A stretch of DNA of 64,000 nucleotides from Cyanobacteria bacterium OH_PDB_230 (GTDB taxonomy: Bacteria > Cyanobacteriota > Vampirovibrionia > Gastranaerophilales > Gastranaerophilaceae): assembly GCA_023421795.1 (NCBI GenBank), contig JAEZSO010000003.1:434001-498000 (forward strand), read 5' to 3'. Shown here piece by piece: positions 17,711 through 27,362 of the stretch. The notes beneath the pieces are model-generated. The model did no database searches, was not told where the DNA came from, and worked only from the letters and a program-made list of their open reading frames with translations. The first letter of the stretch is position 1. Each line of letters opens with the position of its first letter. Made by a program: the position numbers and the translations under genes.

Positions 17711-18419
17711 TATTGTACAAAGCATCGTTAATGTTATTCATACGAGTAATATGCCATGGTTGATATTCCTTTTCGCATTTTTAGGCGGTATCATAGCTTC
17801 TTTGTCCCCATGCGGATTAGGGGTATTGCCTCTGGTTATTGCTTATATAGGTGGATATTCTCACGAACATAGCTCTAAAAGAATATTTATACAGTTGTTG
17901 TCTTTTTCTTTTGGATTATCGGCTATATTAAGCTTGATAGGTGCCATTTGTGCCTTGACAGGTAAGGCTTTCACCGCAATCTCCTCGCCTATTTGGATAT
18001 TGATACTTGCTTCATTAATTTTGATATTTGGTCTAAATTTATTAGGCCTTCTTGAAATTCCATTTCCGACTCTGGTGAAGAAATTCCCGCATGGTGAACA
18101 TCAAAGTTTATTTTTATATCCTGCATTAATAGGTATGGCTTTTGCGGTTGCGACAACACCTTGTTCATCGCCGATACTGGCGACAATAATGGCGATTGCA
18201 TCATTGTCAGCAAAAATGTCTTTTTCTATTTTGTTGCTTTTCGTTTTTGCTATGGGGCAATGCGTAATTGTAATTTTATGCGGATTATTTACTTCTGCTA
18301 TAAAAAACTTACGAGCCATGTCACATTTCACTGAAGGTGTGATGAAATTCAGTGGTGTCCTGTTCGTATTATTAGCTCTCTTTATATATTACAAAGTTTT
18401 CCAACCGTTTTTTATATAA
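17703..18419 (+). CDS. CcdA/DsbD-family transmembrane electron carrier
   Basis: A 238-aa integral membrane protein with six predicted helices, matching the CcdA family (the DsbD beta domain). The two functional Cys are in ASLSPCGLGVLPLVIAYIGG (first helix) and VATTPCSSPILATIMA (fourth helix), the typical SPCxxxxLP and PCxxP settings. These proteins take electrons from cytoplasmic thioredoxin and pass them to periplasmic partners. It overlaps the thioredoxin-like gene by 8 bases, supporting a joint role. No cytochrome c maturation genes lie nearby, so general thiol reduction is the more likely role. Confidence 0.92.
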   Translation: MDSIVQSIVNVIHTSNMPWLIFLFAFLGGIIASLSPCGLGVLPLVIAYIGGYSHEHSSKRIFIQLLSFSFGLSAILSLIGAICALTGKAFTAISSPIWILILASLILIFGLNLLGLLEIPFPTLVKKFPHGEHQSLFLYPALIGMAFAVATTPCSSPILATIMAIASLSAKMSFSILLLFVFAMGQCVIVILCGLFTSAIKNLRAMSHFTEGVMKFSGVLFVLLALFIYYKVFQPFFI

Positions 18420-18428
18420 GCAGCTTTT

Positions 18429-19433
18429 TTATGAGATATCCCATTTACCGCAGGTTCCGCCCCAGCGTGCAATGATGTTGTCTTGATTATCTTTACTTCT
18501 TTTTAATTCCGTTGTTGTGACTGTTCCTTCAATTATAGTAATAACTTCACAGTTGTTTGAACAGTCGCTGCATTGGTTGGTGAAGGAATTAAAAGACATT
18601 TCTCCTACTGACCAGCCTTTGAATTTTGTCGGAACGCTATTGTATTGATAGTTTTCCATAGCAAGTAAAGCTGCCCCAATTGCCCCCATGTTTTGATGGT
18701 TTTCAGGAACAATGATTTCAGTATTTAGGGCTTCTTCAAAGGCTTTTACCATTCCTTTATTTGTTGCAACACCACCCTGGAAAGTCACTATCGGTTGGAG
18801 TTCTTTTCCAAGCGCAAGGTTACTGAGATAATTTCTTACCAAAGCTTGGCAAAGCCCATATAATAAATCTTCTTGCGGATATCCTAATTGTTGTTTATGA
18901 ATAAGATCACTTTCAGCAAATACGCCGCATCTTCCTGCGATTCTGGCGGGAGATGTTGATTTAAGCGCAACTTCACCGAATGTTTCTATCGGTACATTTA
19001 ATCTTGACGCTTGTTGGTCAAGGAAACTTCCTGTTCCTGCAGCGCATACCGTATTCATCGCAAAGTCGGTTACAATACCGTCTCTTAAAATTATCAGCTT
19101 ACTGTCTTGGCCTCCTATTTCAAGAATAGTCTGCACGCCAGGCACATATGTACTTGCCGCTACAGCATGTGCTGTAATTTCGTTTTTTATTACATCAGCG
19201 CCAACTAGTGCTCCTGCTAAATTTCTGCCGCTACCTGTTGTGCCTGCCCCCATTACGTTATATTCACATATTGCTTTCTCATAAAGCTTTTTCATTCCTG
19301 TTTGTACAGCCATGACGGGTTTTCCAGAAGTTCTTATCATATAGCTGTCAACGAACTTACCTTCTGAATTCACTAATGCAAGTTTTGTTGTTACTGAACC
19401 TACATCTATACCTAAAAAAACGTCTAATGGCAT
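18429..19433 (-). CDS. BadF/BadG/HgdC-type acyl-CoA dehydratase activase
   Basis: A 334-aa ASKHA-fold ATPase of the HgdC/BadF family, whose homodimer holds a 4Fe-4S cluster and drives low-potential electrons into 2-hydroxyacyl-CoA dehydratases or related reductases. Motifs are GIDVGSVTTKLAL (residues 7-19), EIGGQDSK, and the cluster-Cys region VCAAGTGSFLDQQASRL with a second Cys in GRCGVFAESD. It is longer than the roughly 260-aa archetype: a C-terminal extension carries CSDCSNNC and GTCGKW, which may bind another metal centre. No dehydratase subunits lie beside it, so its target is unknown. It converges on the ccdA-like gene with a 9-base gap. Confidence 0.9.
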   Translation of the reverse strand: MPLDVFLGIDVGSVTTKLALVNSEGKFVDSYMIRTSGKPVMAVQTGMKKLYEKAICEYNVMGAGTTGSGRNLAGALVGADVIKNEITAHAVAASTYVPGVQTILEIGGQDSKLIILRDGIVTDFAMNTVCAAGTGSFLDQQASRLNVPIETFGEVALKSTSPARIAGRCGVFAESDLIHKQQLGYPQEDLLYGLCQALVRNYLSNLALGKELQPIVTFQGGVATNKGMVKAFEEALNTEIIVPENHQNMGAIGAALLAMENYQYNSVPTKFKGWSVGEMSFNSFTNQCSDCSNNCEVITIIEGTVTTTELKRSKDNQDNIIARWGGTCGKWDIS

Positions 19434-19611
19434 CTTTACATCCTCTATCTAGTGCTTATAATATAATCATACTCTAAAACAGACGCATTTTAAAGTTAAT
19501 TGGATGACTTTATGTTAAAATATATAAATCTAATTTTTTAAAATAACAATATTTTGGGTTTTTCAATTTAAAATAAATAATTAATAGAAAACAAAGGCGA
19601 TTTATGCGTAA

Positions 19612-21423
19612 ATGGGAATATTAGCAACTTATAAAGCTTACAGAAAATATGAGCCGGTGTTTAATGATTGGCAAGAACAGCGTGGAATTGAGGATTCCAA
19701 AAAAGAAGCTTTAATAAAAAATGGAATAACTCCTAAAAATAACCACCCTGATTCTACACAAAAAAAAGCTCAGACTGTTGCTAGATCCATGATTTTATTA
19801 GATAACTACGCACAAACTAAAGCTGAAGATGTAGAAACTGTGTTTCAAACAATTCAAGCTGAACTTTTAGTTGGATTGACTGCTGCTACCGCCGTTCCTG
19901 CTCTTTTACCAGGGTTAGAGGGGCAGCTTAAAAAAATAAACAAAAAAAATAAATTAATTGAAAAAACAATCGAATTTTTAAAGAATTACAAACAAGCAAA
20001 CGTAAAAGTGGGTAAGTTCAATATTCCTGCCGTAAAATTTGTTACCGGAGTTGTAGGAGCGATTTCTTCTGTTATATTCGCTTATATGGTTAAAGATGCC
20101 GTATGCAATCAGCTTGGTGCAACGAGAAGGGCAAAGTTCGAGGCAATGAACAAAGAACTTTCAAATATACAAGATTTTGCAATTCTAACGGATGATCAAG
20201 AGAAAAAAGTACAAGAAATAAAAAATTCTACTAAAGATCCAGATTTACCGAAGAAACATCCTCAACTTTCTGCAGCTCTTGATGATGCTATAGAACGAAT
20301 AAATATAGCGGAATCGATTAACAGTGTTAATGTCTTAATGAAAGATAAAAATACATATATAGAACAAAAAAATCAATATGATGCATCTTTAAAGAAAAAC
20401 GAGACTAACTTTGACAATCCTCTTACTCAACAGGGGATAAAGGATGCTGAAGAAGACAAAGAGCTATTCCAAAATATAATCAAAAAAGTTGATATAGATT
20501 CTCAAGATGAATTAGAAAAAATTGAGAAACTGGTTAATGTCGGCTACAGCGCCACAATTGGAAGTTCAATTGTGGAAACCTTGCTAAAGGATGATATCGT
20601 AAAAATAATGAAAGTCAAAAATCCTTTGCTTAAGACAGTTTTAGGGTTTGGAATTCCTCTTGTCACATATATGGTTTTTAATAAAAATCTTGCCAACTTC
20701 CAGAATAATGCGATTAAGGCAATCAGATACAAAAAAATAACAGAGCTTGTTAACAACAAAGATAATTTTAATAATTATTCAAATGAACAAATCGCCTCTG
20801 TTGCTGTTAGTCCTGAAGTAAAGAAAAAAGAAAAAAATGAAAATATTTTTAAATTTCTAAAAGGAATATCATCTGATATCAAAGATTATAAGTCATTCCA
20901 AAAGAATGAACTTAAAGAAATGAAAAAATACTTGAATGCTAAACGACAATTAGAATTACCCCCTTCTCAGCTAAATGATGCGAAAGAGCTGCAAAGAAAT
21001 GCTTTCATGACTATAAATAAAGTAGATGACAACAACCAAAAATATTCTGAAAGTATTGAGACTATCTCAGAACTGGCACTAGCTCCTGTTGAGATTGCAG
21101 CACCGATTGTCGGTAACTACATAGGGAAAACCCTCGGTTCTAATTTTAAATCTTTGGGAACAAAAAGACTCTTTAGAGGACTTGGATTGGCCGCAGGCTT
21201 CCTGCCTGGTGCTTTGACCGAGATTATCACAACAGCAATGCAACGTAACGCTCTTAGAATTTCAGGCATGCTTTCTGCTGATGAACTTAATGATTATAGA
21301 AAATTTGTAAACTACGACAACAAGTCGTTCAGACAACTCGTTGAATCCTCTTTTGCCTTTAACGCAAGACGAGATATGGCAAGCCCTTTTATCACTTTTC
21401 AGAGTCAATTAAAAAAAGATTAA
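19612..21423 (+). CDS. Large membrane-associated protein of unknown family, 603 aa
   Basis: No characterised family recognised. Three hydrophobic Gly/Ala-rich segments are seen: about residues 85-103 (LVGLTAATAVPALLPGL), 145-165 (FVTGVVGAISSVIFAYMV) and a weaker one near 340-355. They are separated by long, charged, mostly helical stretches and followed by a late GNYIGKTLGSNF/GLAAGFLPGAL glycine-zipper region. The layout resembles the unknown proteins at 30181-31017 and 31004-32161. The AAAGG site is better placed for an upstream ATG at 19603 whose frame stops after six codons, so translation initiation here is odd. The gene ends overlapping the helicase gene by 4 bases, tail to tail. Confidence 0.75.
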   Translation: MGILATYKAYRKYEPVFNDWQEQRGIEDSKKEALIKNGITPKNNHPDSTQKKAQTVARSMILLDNYAQTKAEDVETVFQTIQAELLVGLTAATAVPALLPGLEGQLKKINKKNKLIEKTIEFLKNYKQANVKVGKFNIPAVKFVTGVVGAISSVIFAYMVKDAVCNQLGATRRAKFEAMNKELSNIQDFAILTDDQEKKVQEIKNSTKDPDLPKKHPQLSAALDDAIERINIAESINSVNVLMKDKNTYIEQKNQYDASLKKNETNFDNPLTQQGIKDAEEDKELFQNIIKKVDIDSQDELEKIEKLVNVGYSATIGSSIVETLLKDDIVKIMKVKNPLLKTVLGFGIPLVTYMVFNKNLANFQNNAIKAIRYKKITELVNNKDNFNNYSNEQIASVAVSPEVKKKEKNENIFKFLKGISSDIKDYKSFQKNELKEMKKYLNAKRQLELPPSQLNDAKELQRNAFMTINKVDDNNQKYSESIETISELALAPVEIAAPIVGNYIGKTLGSNFKSLGTKRLFRGLGLAAGFLPGALTEIITTAMQRNALRISGMLSADELNDYRKFVNYDNKSFRQLVESSFAFNARRDMASPFITFQSQLKKD

Positions 21424-23717
21424 TCTATATCAATAGGCTCTCTTAAAATGCACATAATTGCGTCTTTGGCTGTTTGTGCAAGTCTTTCCGGTGCATTTGG
21501 CACAATTGTCAGTTGCCTTAGGACATCAACCGTTCTTTTAAATACTCTTACAATATCGCCTTCTGATTGTGCCACTTGAGATATAATTTCATCCCATTCT
21601 GTACCTTCAACCCATTGTTCAATCAATGGCGAGTAGAATGAATTTATGTACATTTCAGTAGTAATATCGTAATCTCTTTGAATGTTAGCTATTTTTTTGC
21701 GTATATCTTTGATTTTATTTAATGTCTTTCTTGCATTTTGGCTGATTGGCTGCTGAGCATATACTTCTGTTCTTAAATCCTCGGTTGTAAGGGCGCAGAT
21801 TACACTCGCAAGCTCAGAAGCAGACAGATCGTTAAGTACCCCGCTGAGAATAACTTCTGAGATATAAAGTTCATTCTCGGCTCTCACAGCAGCGCAAGTT
21901 AACCCTTTTTCGTTAGGGAAATCACCTTCAATATAATTAAACTTTTCTAAAATATATTTATGGCTTAGAAATCTGTTCCAATAAATATCTTTTTCGGTTT
22001 CGATATTTTTTATTAATTGTTGGTGTTTTTTCTCATATCTTGATAAGACTTCCAGGTCTTTAATATGTTTTTTATAGCTTCTGCAAATATCGCAAGGTGA
22101 ATTTCTCAGCTTTTCCTGAAGTGCTTTTGTTTTTCCTAGATATTCTGTTACCTCAGGAGAATTCGTGTCGCCTTTTTGTTTCGCTTGTTTTATCAGCGTT
22201 TTGGTAAGTTTTCTGAAAACAACAAAGTTCTCTTTTGTTTTGTTATAATCGATTAACTCTTTGTTGCTCAGCCCATAAGGACATTTGAAATTTCTAATTT
22301 TTTCAAGTGTTTCGGAAAATTGTTTTTCCTGTGTTATAAGCGGTTTGAGCCTATCATTAGATGAAAAATAGCCAAAACTTTTCAATATAAGTTGTTTGGT
22401 TTGCTCTAAAGAGAACTTTTGTAAAAGGTTTGAAACCATAGAATAACTAGGCGAGAAACGGCTTTCGAGAGGGTTTGAGGAACTTGTTACAAGCTCTGCA
22501 ACTTCTTCAGGAGATTGGAAAGAGGTTCCTACAACAACAACATATCCAACCTCATCCATTCCTCTTCTGCCGGCCCTGCCTGACATTTGTAAAAATTCGT
22601 TGGCCGTTAGCATTCTATGCCCTGAGTCCGTTCTTTTGCTTACTGCTGAAATAATCGTTGTTCTCGCAGGCATGTTTATCCCTGCTGCAAGAGTTTCTGT
22701 CGAAAAGACAACTTTTATAAGACCTTTTTGGAACAATTTTTCTATTAGTACTTTCCAGCCTGGGAGAAGACCGGCATGGTGCGATGCGACTCCTTTTACA
22801 ATATATTCAAGGTGTTTGTTTTTAGCCAGATAAGGATTTTCTCTTAAATAATTCTGAACAAGTCTATGTATTTCTCTTGATTCTTCAGGTGTAACAAGGC
22901 AAAGGTCAGCGCATTTCTCCATCTGTTCATCACATTTTTTTCTTGAAAACGTGAAATATATAGCAGGGAGCATTTGTTTTTTGTGCAACGCCATAACTAT
23001 ATTTTTTACAGTTGATTGCTGTTGAGCGTTTTTCTTAAAGCCGCCTTTTTGTCTTTTTTCTGGTTTAATTTTTGTATTTAACTGACCGTCTGGTGTAAGC
23101 AGAGGCAATATGTCAAAGGGTTTTGATGAATCATAATAAAAATGTCTTAGTGGTACAGGTCTAAAGTCTGTGTACACAAGTTCTGTTTTTGAATGTACCG
23201 TATTTATCCATTCGCATAGTTGTTCAGAGTTGGCTACTGTTGCGCTGAGAGCGATTATTTGGATGTTTGAAGGACAGTAAATAATGCTTTCTTCCCAAAC
23301 TGTTCCTCTCTGTTCGTCATTCATATAGTGAACTTCGTCAAGAACTACGTATTTTACGTCTTGAAGGTTGTCTGAAACCGAACCGAAATTTGTGCCATAG
23401 AGCATATTTCTGAAGACTTCGGTCGTCATAACAACGATTTTACCATTCCTGTTAATTGACGTATCACCGGTTAAAAGTCCAACCTTGTCTTCGCCATATT
23501 TTCTTGAAAAATCATAAAATTTTTGGTTTGAAAGTGCTTTTAACGGTGTTGTGTAAAAAATTCTGGTGTTTTCCTGCAAAGCTTTATGAATAGCATGTTC
23601 TGCTATACACGTTTTTCCTGCACCTGTCGGGGCACATACTACTATACTCTTTTCACTGTTTATGTGATAAAGTGCTTCCTTTTGAAAGTCATCCAGCTCG
23701 AAATCAAATTTATACAA
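21420..23717 (-). CDS. Ski2/Mtr4-like DEAD/DEAH-box RNA helicase
   Basis: A 765-aa superfamily 2 helicase. Motif I is VCAPTGAGKT (about residues 28-37), motif II DEVH in VVLDEVHYMND, motif III LSATVAN, and motif VI QMSGRAGRRGMDEVG. A DSHCT-like C-terminal region begins near KGLTCAAVRAENELYISE. The Q-motif-like LDDFQKEAL start is that of Ski2-type enzymes, found in actinobacteria, cyanobacteria and relatives, with a presumed role in RNA processing or decay. An insert with Cys pairs (CPYG, CDIC) interrupts the C-terminal half and could bind metal. It is downstream of aroF with a 26-base gap, likely in one transcript. Confidence 0.92.
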   Translation of the reverse strand: MYKFDFELDDFQKEALYHINSEKSIVVCAPTGAGKTCIAEHAIHKALQENTRIFYTTPLKALSNQKFYDFSRKYGEDKVGLLTGDTSINRNGKIVVMTTEVFRNMLYGTNFGSVSDNLQDVKYVVLDEVHYMNDEQRGTVWEESIIYCPSNIQIIALSATVANSEQLCEWINTVHSKTELVYTDFRPVPLRHFYYDSSKPFDILPLLTPDGQLNTKIKPEKRQKGGFKKNAQQQSTVKNIVMALHKKQMLPAIYFTFSRKKCDEQMEKCADLCLVTPEESREIHRLVQNYLRENPYLAKNKHLEYIVKGVASHHAGLLPGWKVLIEKLFQKGLIKVVFSTETLAAGINMPARTTIISAVSKRTDSGHRMLTANEFLQMSGRAGRRGMDEVGYVVVVGTSFQSPEEVAELVTSSSNPLESRFSPSYSMVSNLLQKFSLEQTKQLILKSFGYFSSNDRLKPLITQEKQFSETLEKIRNFKCPYGLSNKELIDYNKTKENFVVFRKLTKTLIKQAKQKGDTNSPEVTEYLGKTKALQEKLRNSPCDICRSYKKHIKDLEVLSRYEKKHQQLIKNIETEKDIYWNRFLSHKYILEKFNYIEGDFPNEKGLTCAAVRAENELYISEVILSGVLNDLSASELASVICALTTEDLRTEVYAQQPISQNARKTLNKIKDIRKKIANIQRDYDITTEMYINSFYSPLIEQWVEGTEWDEIISQVAQSEGDIVRVFKRTVDVLRQLTIVPNAPERLAQTAKDAIMCILREPIDID

Positions 23718-23743
23718 TTGTTTTACTCTTATCCTATTATTTA

Positions 23744-24784
23744 TTAAAAATTTGCCAGTTTGTTGTCGTAATCTATTCTGCCAATCAGTTTATTAAGGTT
23801 TCTGGCAACTTCTTTAAACTGTTTTATTGATAGACTTTGTGCGCCATCAGAAGATGCATTGTCGGGGTCATGATGAACTTCTATCATAACACCGTGAGCT
23901 CCGACGATTAGTCCTGCTTTTGTCATTGGTTCTATTAAGTATCGTCTTCCTGTCCCATGGCTTGGGTCAATTATTACAGGGAGATGAGAATATTTCTTGA
24001 TAACAGGAATAGACGCTATATCCATTGTATTTCTTGTGTAATTTGAATCTACTCCTTTGATTCCTCTTTCACATAAAATAACTTTTTGGTTTCCGCTTGC
24101 CATTATGTGCTCTGCAGCAAGTAAAAATTCTCTTATGGTTGCTGCGCTTCCTCTTTTTAAAAGCACCGGTTTATTTGTTTTTCCGGCAGCTTTTAGCAGT
24201 TTAAAATTCTGCATATTTCTGGCACCGATTTGAATAATATCGGCGTATTGAGTTACCAGCGGTAGATCTAAAGTATCCATAACTTCTGTTACAACTAGTA
24301 GCCCTGTTTTTTCTCTTGCAATTGCCATATATTCAAGTGCTTTTTCCTCAAGCCCTTCAAAGTCATAAGGTGATGTTCTTGGCTTAAAAGCGCCGCCTCT
24401 AAGGAATTTGCAGCCCATATCTTTTGCCGCTTCTGCGACCTGTATTAGGCCATTTATATCTTCTTCAACGCAACAAGGTCCAACCATCATTACAGGACGT
24501 TCGTAGCCGCCTATTTTTACTCCGTTACTGAATTCAATCACTGTATCGTCAGACTTTACTTCTCTGGAAGCCAATTTATACGGTTCTTGAATTAATTTTA
24601 CGCTTCTTACTCCCTCAAACGATGCGATTGAGCTTGGATCGATTAGTCTTTTATCACCTATAGCTGCGATTACGGTCATTACATCGCCACGGTTCAAAAT
24701 AGTTTTAAAATCTTTGTTGTTAAGGTTTTTTACTACTATTTGAATTTGTTCTTCAGTTGCTTTAGGCTCCATGATTATAATCAT
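23744..24784 (-). CDS. aroF: 3-deoxy-7-phosphoheptulonate (DAHP) synthase, AroA-beta type
   Basis: First enzyme of the shikimate pathway: condenses PEP and erythrose 4-phosphate. It is of the type I-beta subfamily (346 aa) with an N-terminal ferredoxin-like regulatory domain (residues 1-70) fused to the TIM barrel. Signatures: VGPCCVEEDINGL (usually GPCAVE; here Cys-Cys), FLRGGAFKPRTSPYDF, IGARNMQNF, LLKRGSAATIREFLLAAEHI, and VIIDPSHGTGRR. The catalytic Cys, Lys, Arg and metal ligands are present. AAGGG lies 8 bases before the ATG. It follows the nucleotidyltransferase gene by 17 bases. Confidence 0.94.
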   Translation of the reverse strand: MIIIMEPKATEEQIQIVVKNLNNKDFKTILNRGDVMTVIAAIGDKRLIDPSSIASFEGVRSVKLIQEPYKLASREVKSDDTVIEFSNGVKIGGYERPVMMVGPCCVEEDINGLIQVAEAAKDMGCKFLRGGAFKPRTSPYDFEGLEEKALEYMAIAREKTGLLVVTEVMDTLDLPLVTQYADIIQIGARNMQNFKLLKAAGKTNKPVLLKRGSAATIREFLLAAEHIMASGNQKVILCERGIKGVDSNYTRNTMDIASIPVIKKYSHLPVIIDPSHGTGRRYLIEPMTKAGLIVGAHGVMIEVHHDPDNASSDGAQSLSIKQFKEVARNLNKLIGRIDYDNKLANF

Positions 24785-24801
24785 TTTTTTTCCCTTTATT
24801 T

Positions 24802-25818
24802 TTAAGCGTATGCATCTTGTATTTTTGAGTCGGATTCTATAATCTTATTTTTGATTGTTGAACGGATTTCGGAATTAGAAGCTATAACACTGTTTTCAAT
24901 TATTGTATTTTCTCCTATAGTGACGTTGTCCCATATTATTGAATCTTTTATTGTAGCGTTTTTTGCTATTCTGCTGTTATTCCCGATAACACAATTCCCT
25001 TTAATAACCGCTCCTTCTTCAATAATGGCACCTGTACCTTTTGCAATCTTTGCATAAGGAGTCTCTATTATTTCTAAGCCGGGAATATTAATTTTGTTAT
25101 TAATAATGTCATTTGTGGATTCTATATATTGGGATATCGAACCGATGTCACTCCAATAATCTTCTGTAGTATAAGTATTTATGCTTATATTTGCCGCTAA
25201 TAAATTAGCAAAAACGTTTTTAGCAAAGTCATAAGTTACATTCTCTGGGATGTAATTGAAGATTTCATAATCAAAAATATAGATTCCTGTATTAACCAAA
25301 TTACTTTTTGCTTTTCCAAGCGGCGGTTTTTCTTGGAATTCTGTAACTATTCCATCAGAATTTGTTACGATAACTCCAAATTTTGTGGTTTCAGCCATAT
25401 CTACTATTTTAGCTACTATAGTAGCTATACAGCCTGATTTTTCATGAGACTTTATTGCTTCTCTTATATTTAAATCAGTCAGGCCGTCAGCAGACATTAC
25501 AATAAATTTTTCGCCTTTGTTAAAGAAAAACTGGCACTTTTTCACTCCCCCTGCAGTTCCAGAAAGTGTTTCTTCGTGGATGTATGAGAATTCTACGTCA
25601 ACAGGAGATTCTTCTTTTAGATATCTTGTTTGTATTTGTTCTCCCAAATAATGAGTATTAGCAATTACTTTTTTTATTCCATGCTTACTTATGTGATTAA
25701 GCAGAATATCCATTGTAGGGATATTAGCTAGCGTCACAAGAGGCTTTGGAACATTACGAGTAAGAGGATCCAAGCGAGAACCAACCCCCGCAGACATAAT
25801 CATTGCTTTTTCAATCAT
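24802..25818 (-). CDS. NDP-sugar pyrophosphorylase-like nucleotidyltransferase with left-handed beta-helix tail
   Basis: A 338-aa sugar-1-phosphate nucleotidyltransferase. The GT-A-like N-terminal domain has the nucleotide-binding loop SAGVGSRLDPLT (usually GGxGTRLxPLT; the Thr is Ser), then KPLVTLANIP, and SADGLTDLNIR. The NTG and DIG motifs (LVNTGIYIF, YWSDIGSIS) match the GMP/dTDP-sugar class. Residues 245-338 are hexapeptide repeats forming a left-handed beta helix, as in GlmU and mannose-1-phosphate guanylyltransferases. The substrate is likely a hexose 1-phosphate for cell-surface glycans, but the exact sugar is unclear. Confidence 0.9.
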   Translation of the reverse strand: MIEKAMIMSAGVGSRLDPLTRNVPKPLVTLANIPTMDILLNHISKHGIKKVIANTHYLGEQIQTRYLKEESPVDVEFSYIHEETLSGTAGGVKKCQFFFNKGEKFIVMSADGLTDLNIREAIKSHEKSGCIATIVAKIVDMAETTKFGVIVTNSDGIVTEFQEKPPLGKAKSNLVNTGIYIFDYEIFNYIPENVTYDFAKNVFANLLAANISINTYTTEDYWSDIGSISQYIESTNDIINNKINIPGLEIIETPYAKIAKGTGAIIEEGAVIKGNCVIGNNSRIAKNATIKDSIIWDNVTIGENTIIENSVIASNSEIRSTIKNKIIESDSKIQDAYA

Positions 25819-25865
25819 TTGTATTCATTCTCTCACAAGTCTTCTACTAGGATTTTAGCATAATT

Positions 25866-27254
25866 TTACTTAAAGGGAAAGTTAGAACCAAAATCTTTAG
25901 TAATGTTTGCACCCATTCCTTTCGGCATTTTAAGTTTGCCTTTTTTAAATTTATCTTTCACATCGCTAAAGCCTTTCATCATTTTTTTCATTTGCTCAAA
26001 TTGATTGATGAAAAGATTTACGTCATGTATTGCCATCCCACATCCGATTGCTATACGTTTTTTTCTGCTGGAATTCATTAGTTGTGGCTGATTTCTTTCT
26101 TCCGGCGTCATGCTTGAAATTAGAGCTTCGATTTTTTTTAGTTGTTTTTCGCCTTCATTTGCTATGAGTTCTTTATCTTCTTTTTTTAATCCTGGTATAG
26201 GAAGCATCCCTAATATATTTTCCATTGAACCAAACATTTTCATTTGTTTTTGCATTTTTAAAAAGTCATTGAACGTGAAATCAGCTTTTTTCATTTTAGC
26301 TTCGAGTTCTTTGGCTTGTTTTTCGTCAAAAACTTCCTGAGCTTTTTCAACTAGAGAAACAATATCGCCCATCCCAAGAATTCTATCCGCCATTCTCTCA
26401 GGGTAAAAATCTTGCAGTGCCTCTATTTTCTCCCCCATGCCGGTAAGTTTTATAGGTTTGTGTGTGCAGTGAACAACGCTTAAAGCGGCGCCCCCTCTAG
26501 AGTCGCCATCTAGTTTTGTAAGCACGATTCCTGATATTTCCAGTTGCATATTGAAGTTTTCGGCGATATTAACGGCTTCTTGTCCAGTCATAGCGTCAAT
26601 AACAAGCAATTTTTCCTGAGGGTTGAATAATCTGTCTATTATCAGGAGTTCCGCCATCATTTCGTTGTCTATTTGCAGTCTTCCTGCAGTATCTATAATT
26701 ACCGGATTAAAGTTATTGTTTTTGGCGTAATCTATAGCATCGCCTACGATTTTTTTTACGTCTTTACACTCGTCAATAGTGAAGACTTCTGTGTCTGTCT
26801 GTTTCCCTAATGTTTTTAATTGTGTGATTGCGGCAGGCCTATAGACATCGGCGGCAACCAAAAGTGGTTTTTTTCCTTCATTTTTAAATTTTATTGCCAA
26901 TTTAGCGCTGGAAGTAGTTTTTCCGGAACCTTGAAGACCCAGCATCATAATTAAAGCAGGGCTGCCACTTAAATTTATTGGTGATTTTTCTTTTCCTAAA
27001 ATTTTTGCTAATTCATCATGAACAATTTTTACAAGCTGTTGAGCCGGGCTTACGCTGGTAAGTACGGATTCCCCTTCTGCTCTGTCTTTTATAGAGCTTA
27101 TGAAGGATTTTACAACTTTAAGGTTCACATCCGCTTCTAACAAGGCTCTTCTAACTTCTCTAAGAGCATCAGACATGTTTTCTTCTGTCAGTGTGGCATT
27201 TCCAGAAGTTTTTCTTATTATTTCTTGTAGTCTTTCAGATAAATTATCGAACAT
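25866..27254 (-). CDS. ffh: Signal recognition particle protein Ffh (SRP54)
   Basis: GTPase of the signal recognition particle; delivers nascent membrane and secreted proteins to FtsY/SecYEG. The 462 aa length is standard. It has an N domain (residues 1-95), a G domain with P-loop GLQGSGKTTSSAK, DVYRPAAITQLK, VIDTAGRLQ, LTKLDGDSRGGAAL and the closing GMGEKIEALQDF, then a Met-rich M domain (from about 300) that binds signal peptide and 4.5S RNA (SRKKRIAIGCGM). It is upstream of the nucleotidyltransferase gene by 47 bases. The usual rpsP/rimM/trmD neighbours are elsewhere; rimM-trmD lie about 8 kb away. Confidence 0.97.
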   Translation of the reverse strand: MFDNLSERLQEIIRKTSGNATLTEENMSDALREVRRALLEADVNLKVVKSFISSIKDRAEGESVLTSVSPAQQLVKIVHDELAKILGKEKSPINLSGSPALIMMLGLQGSGKTTSSAKLAIKFKNEGKKPLLVAADVYRPAAITQLKTLGKQTDTEVFTIDECKDVKKIVGDAIDYAKNNNFNPVIIDTAGRLQIDNEMMAELLIIDRLFNPQEKLLVIDAMTGQEAVNIAENFNMQLEISGIVLTKLDGDSRGGAALSVVHCTHKPIKLTGMGEKIEALQDFYPERMADRILGMGDIVSLVEKAQEVFDEKQAKELEAKMKKADFTFNDFLKMQKQMKMFGSMENILGMLPIPGLKKEDKELIANEGEKQLKKIEALISSMTPEERNQPQLMNSSRKKRIAIGCGMAIHDVNLFINQFEQMKKMMKGFSDVKDKFKKGKLKMPKGMGANITKDFGSNFPFK

Positions 27255-27312
27255 AATATATTAATATTACAATGAAAAATACGTTTCTTCAATCTATAGG
27301 TGTATATAAAAC

Positions 27313-27338
27313 AAAAGAGGCAATGAAAATCGCCTCTT
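27313..27338 (-). terminator. Intrinsic terminator after clpP
   Basis: A 7-bp stem AAGAGGC/GCCTCTT (27315-27321 with 27332-27338) has a 10-base loop. On the minus strand it is followed by TTGTTTT. It lies between clpP and ffh. Confidence 0.75.
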
Positions 27339-27362
27339 ATATCTCTTAAAATCTTTTTAATG

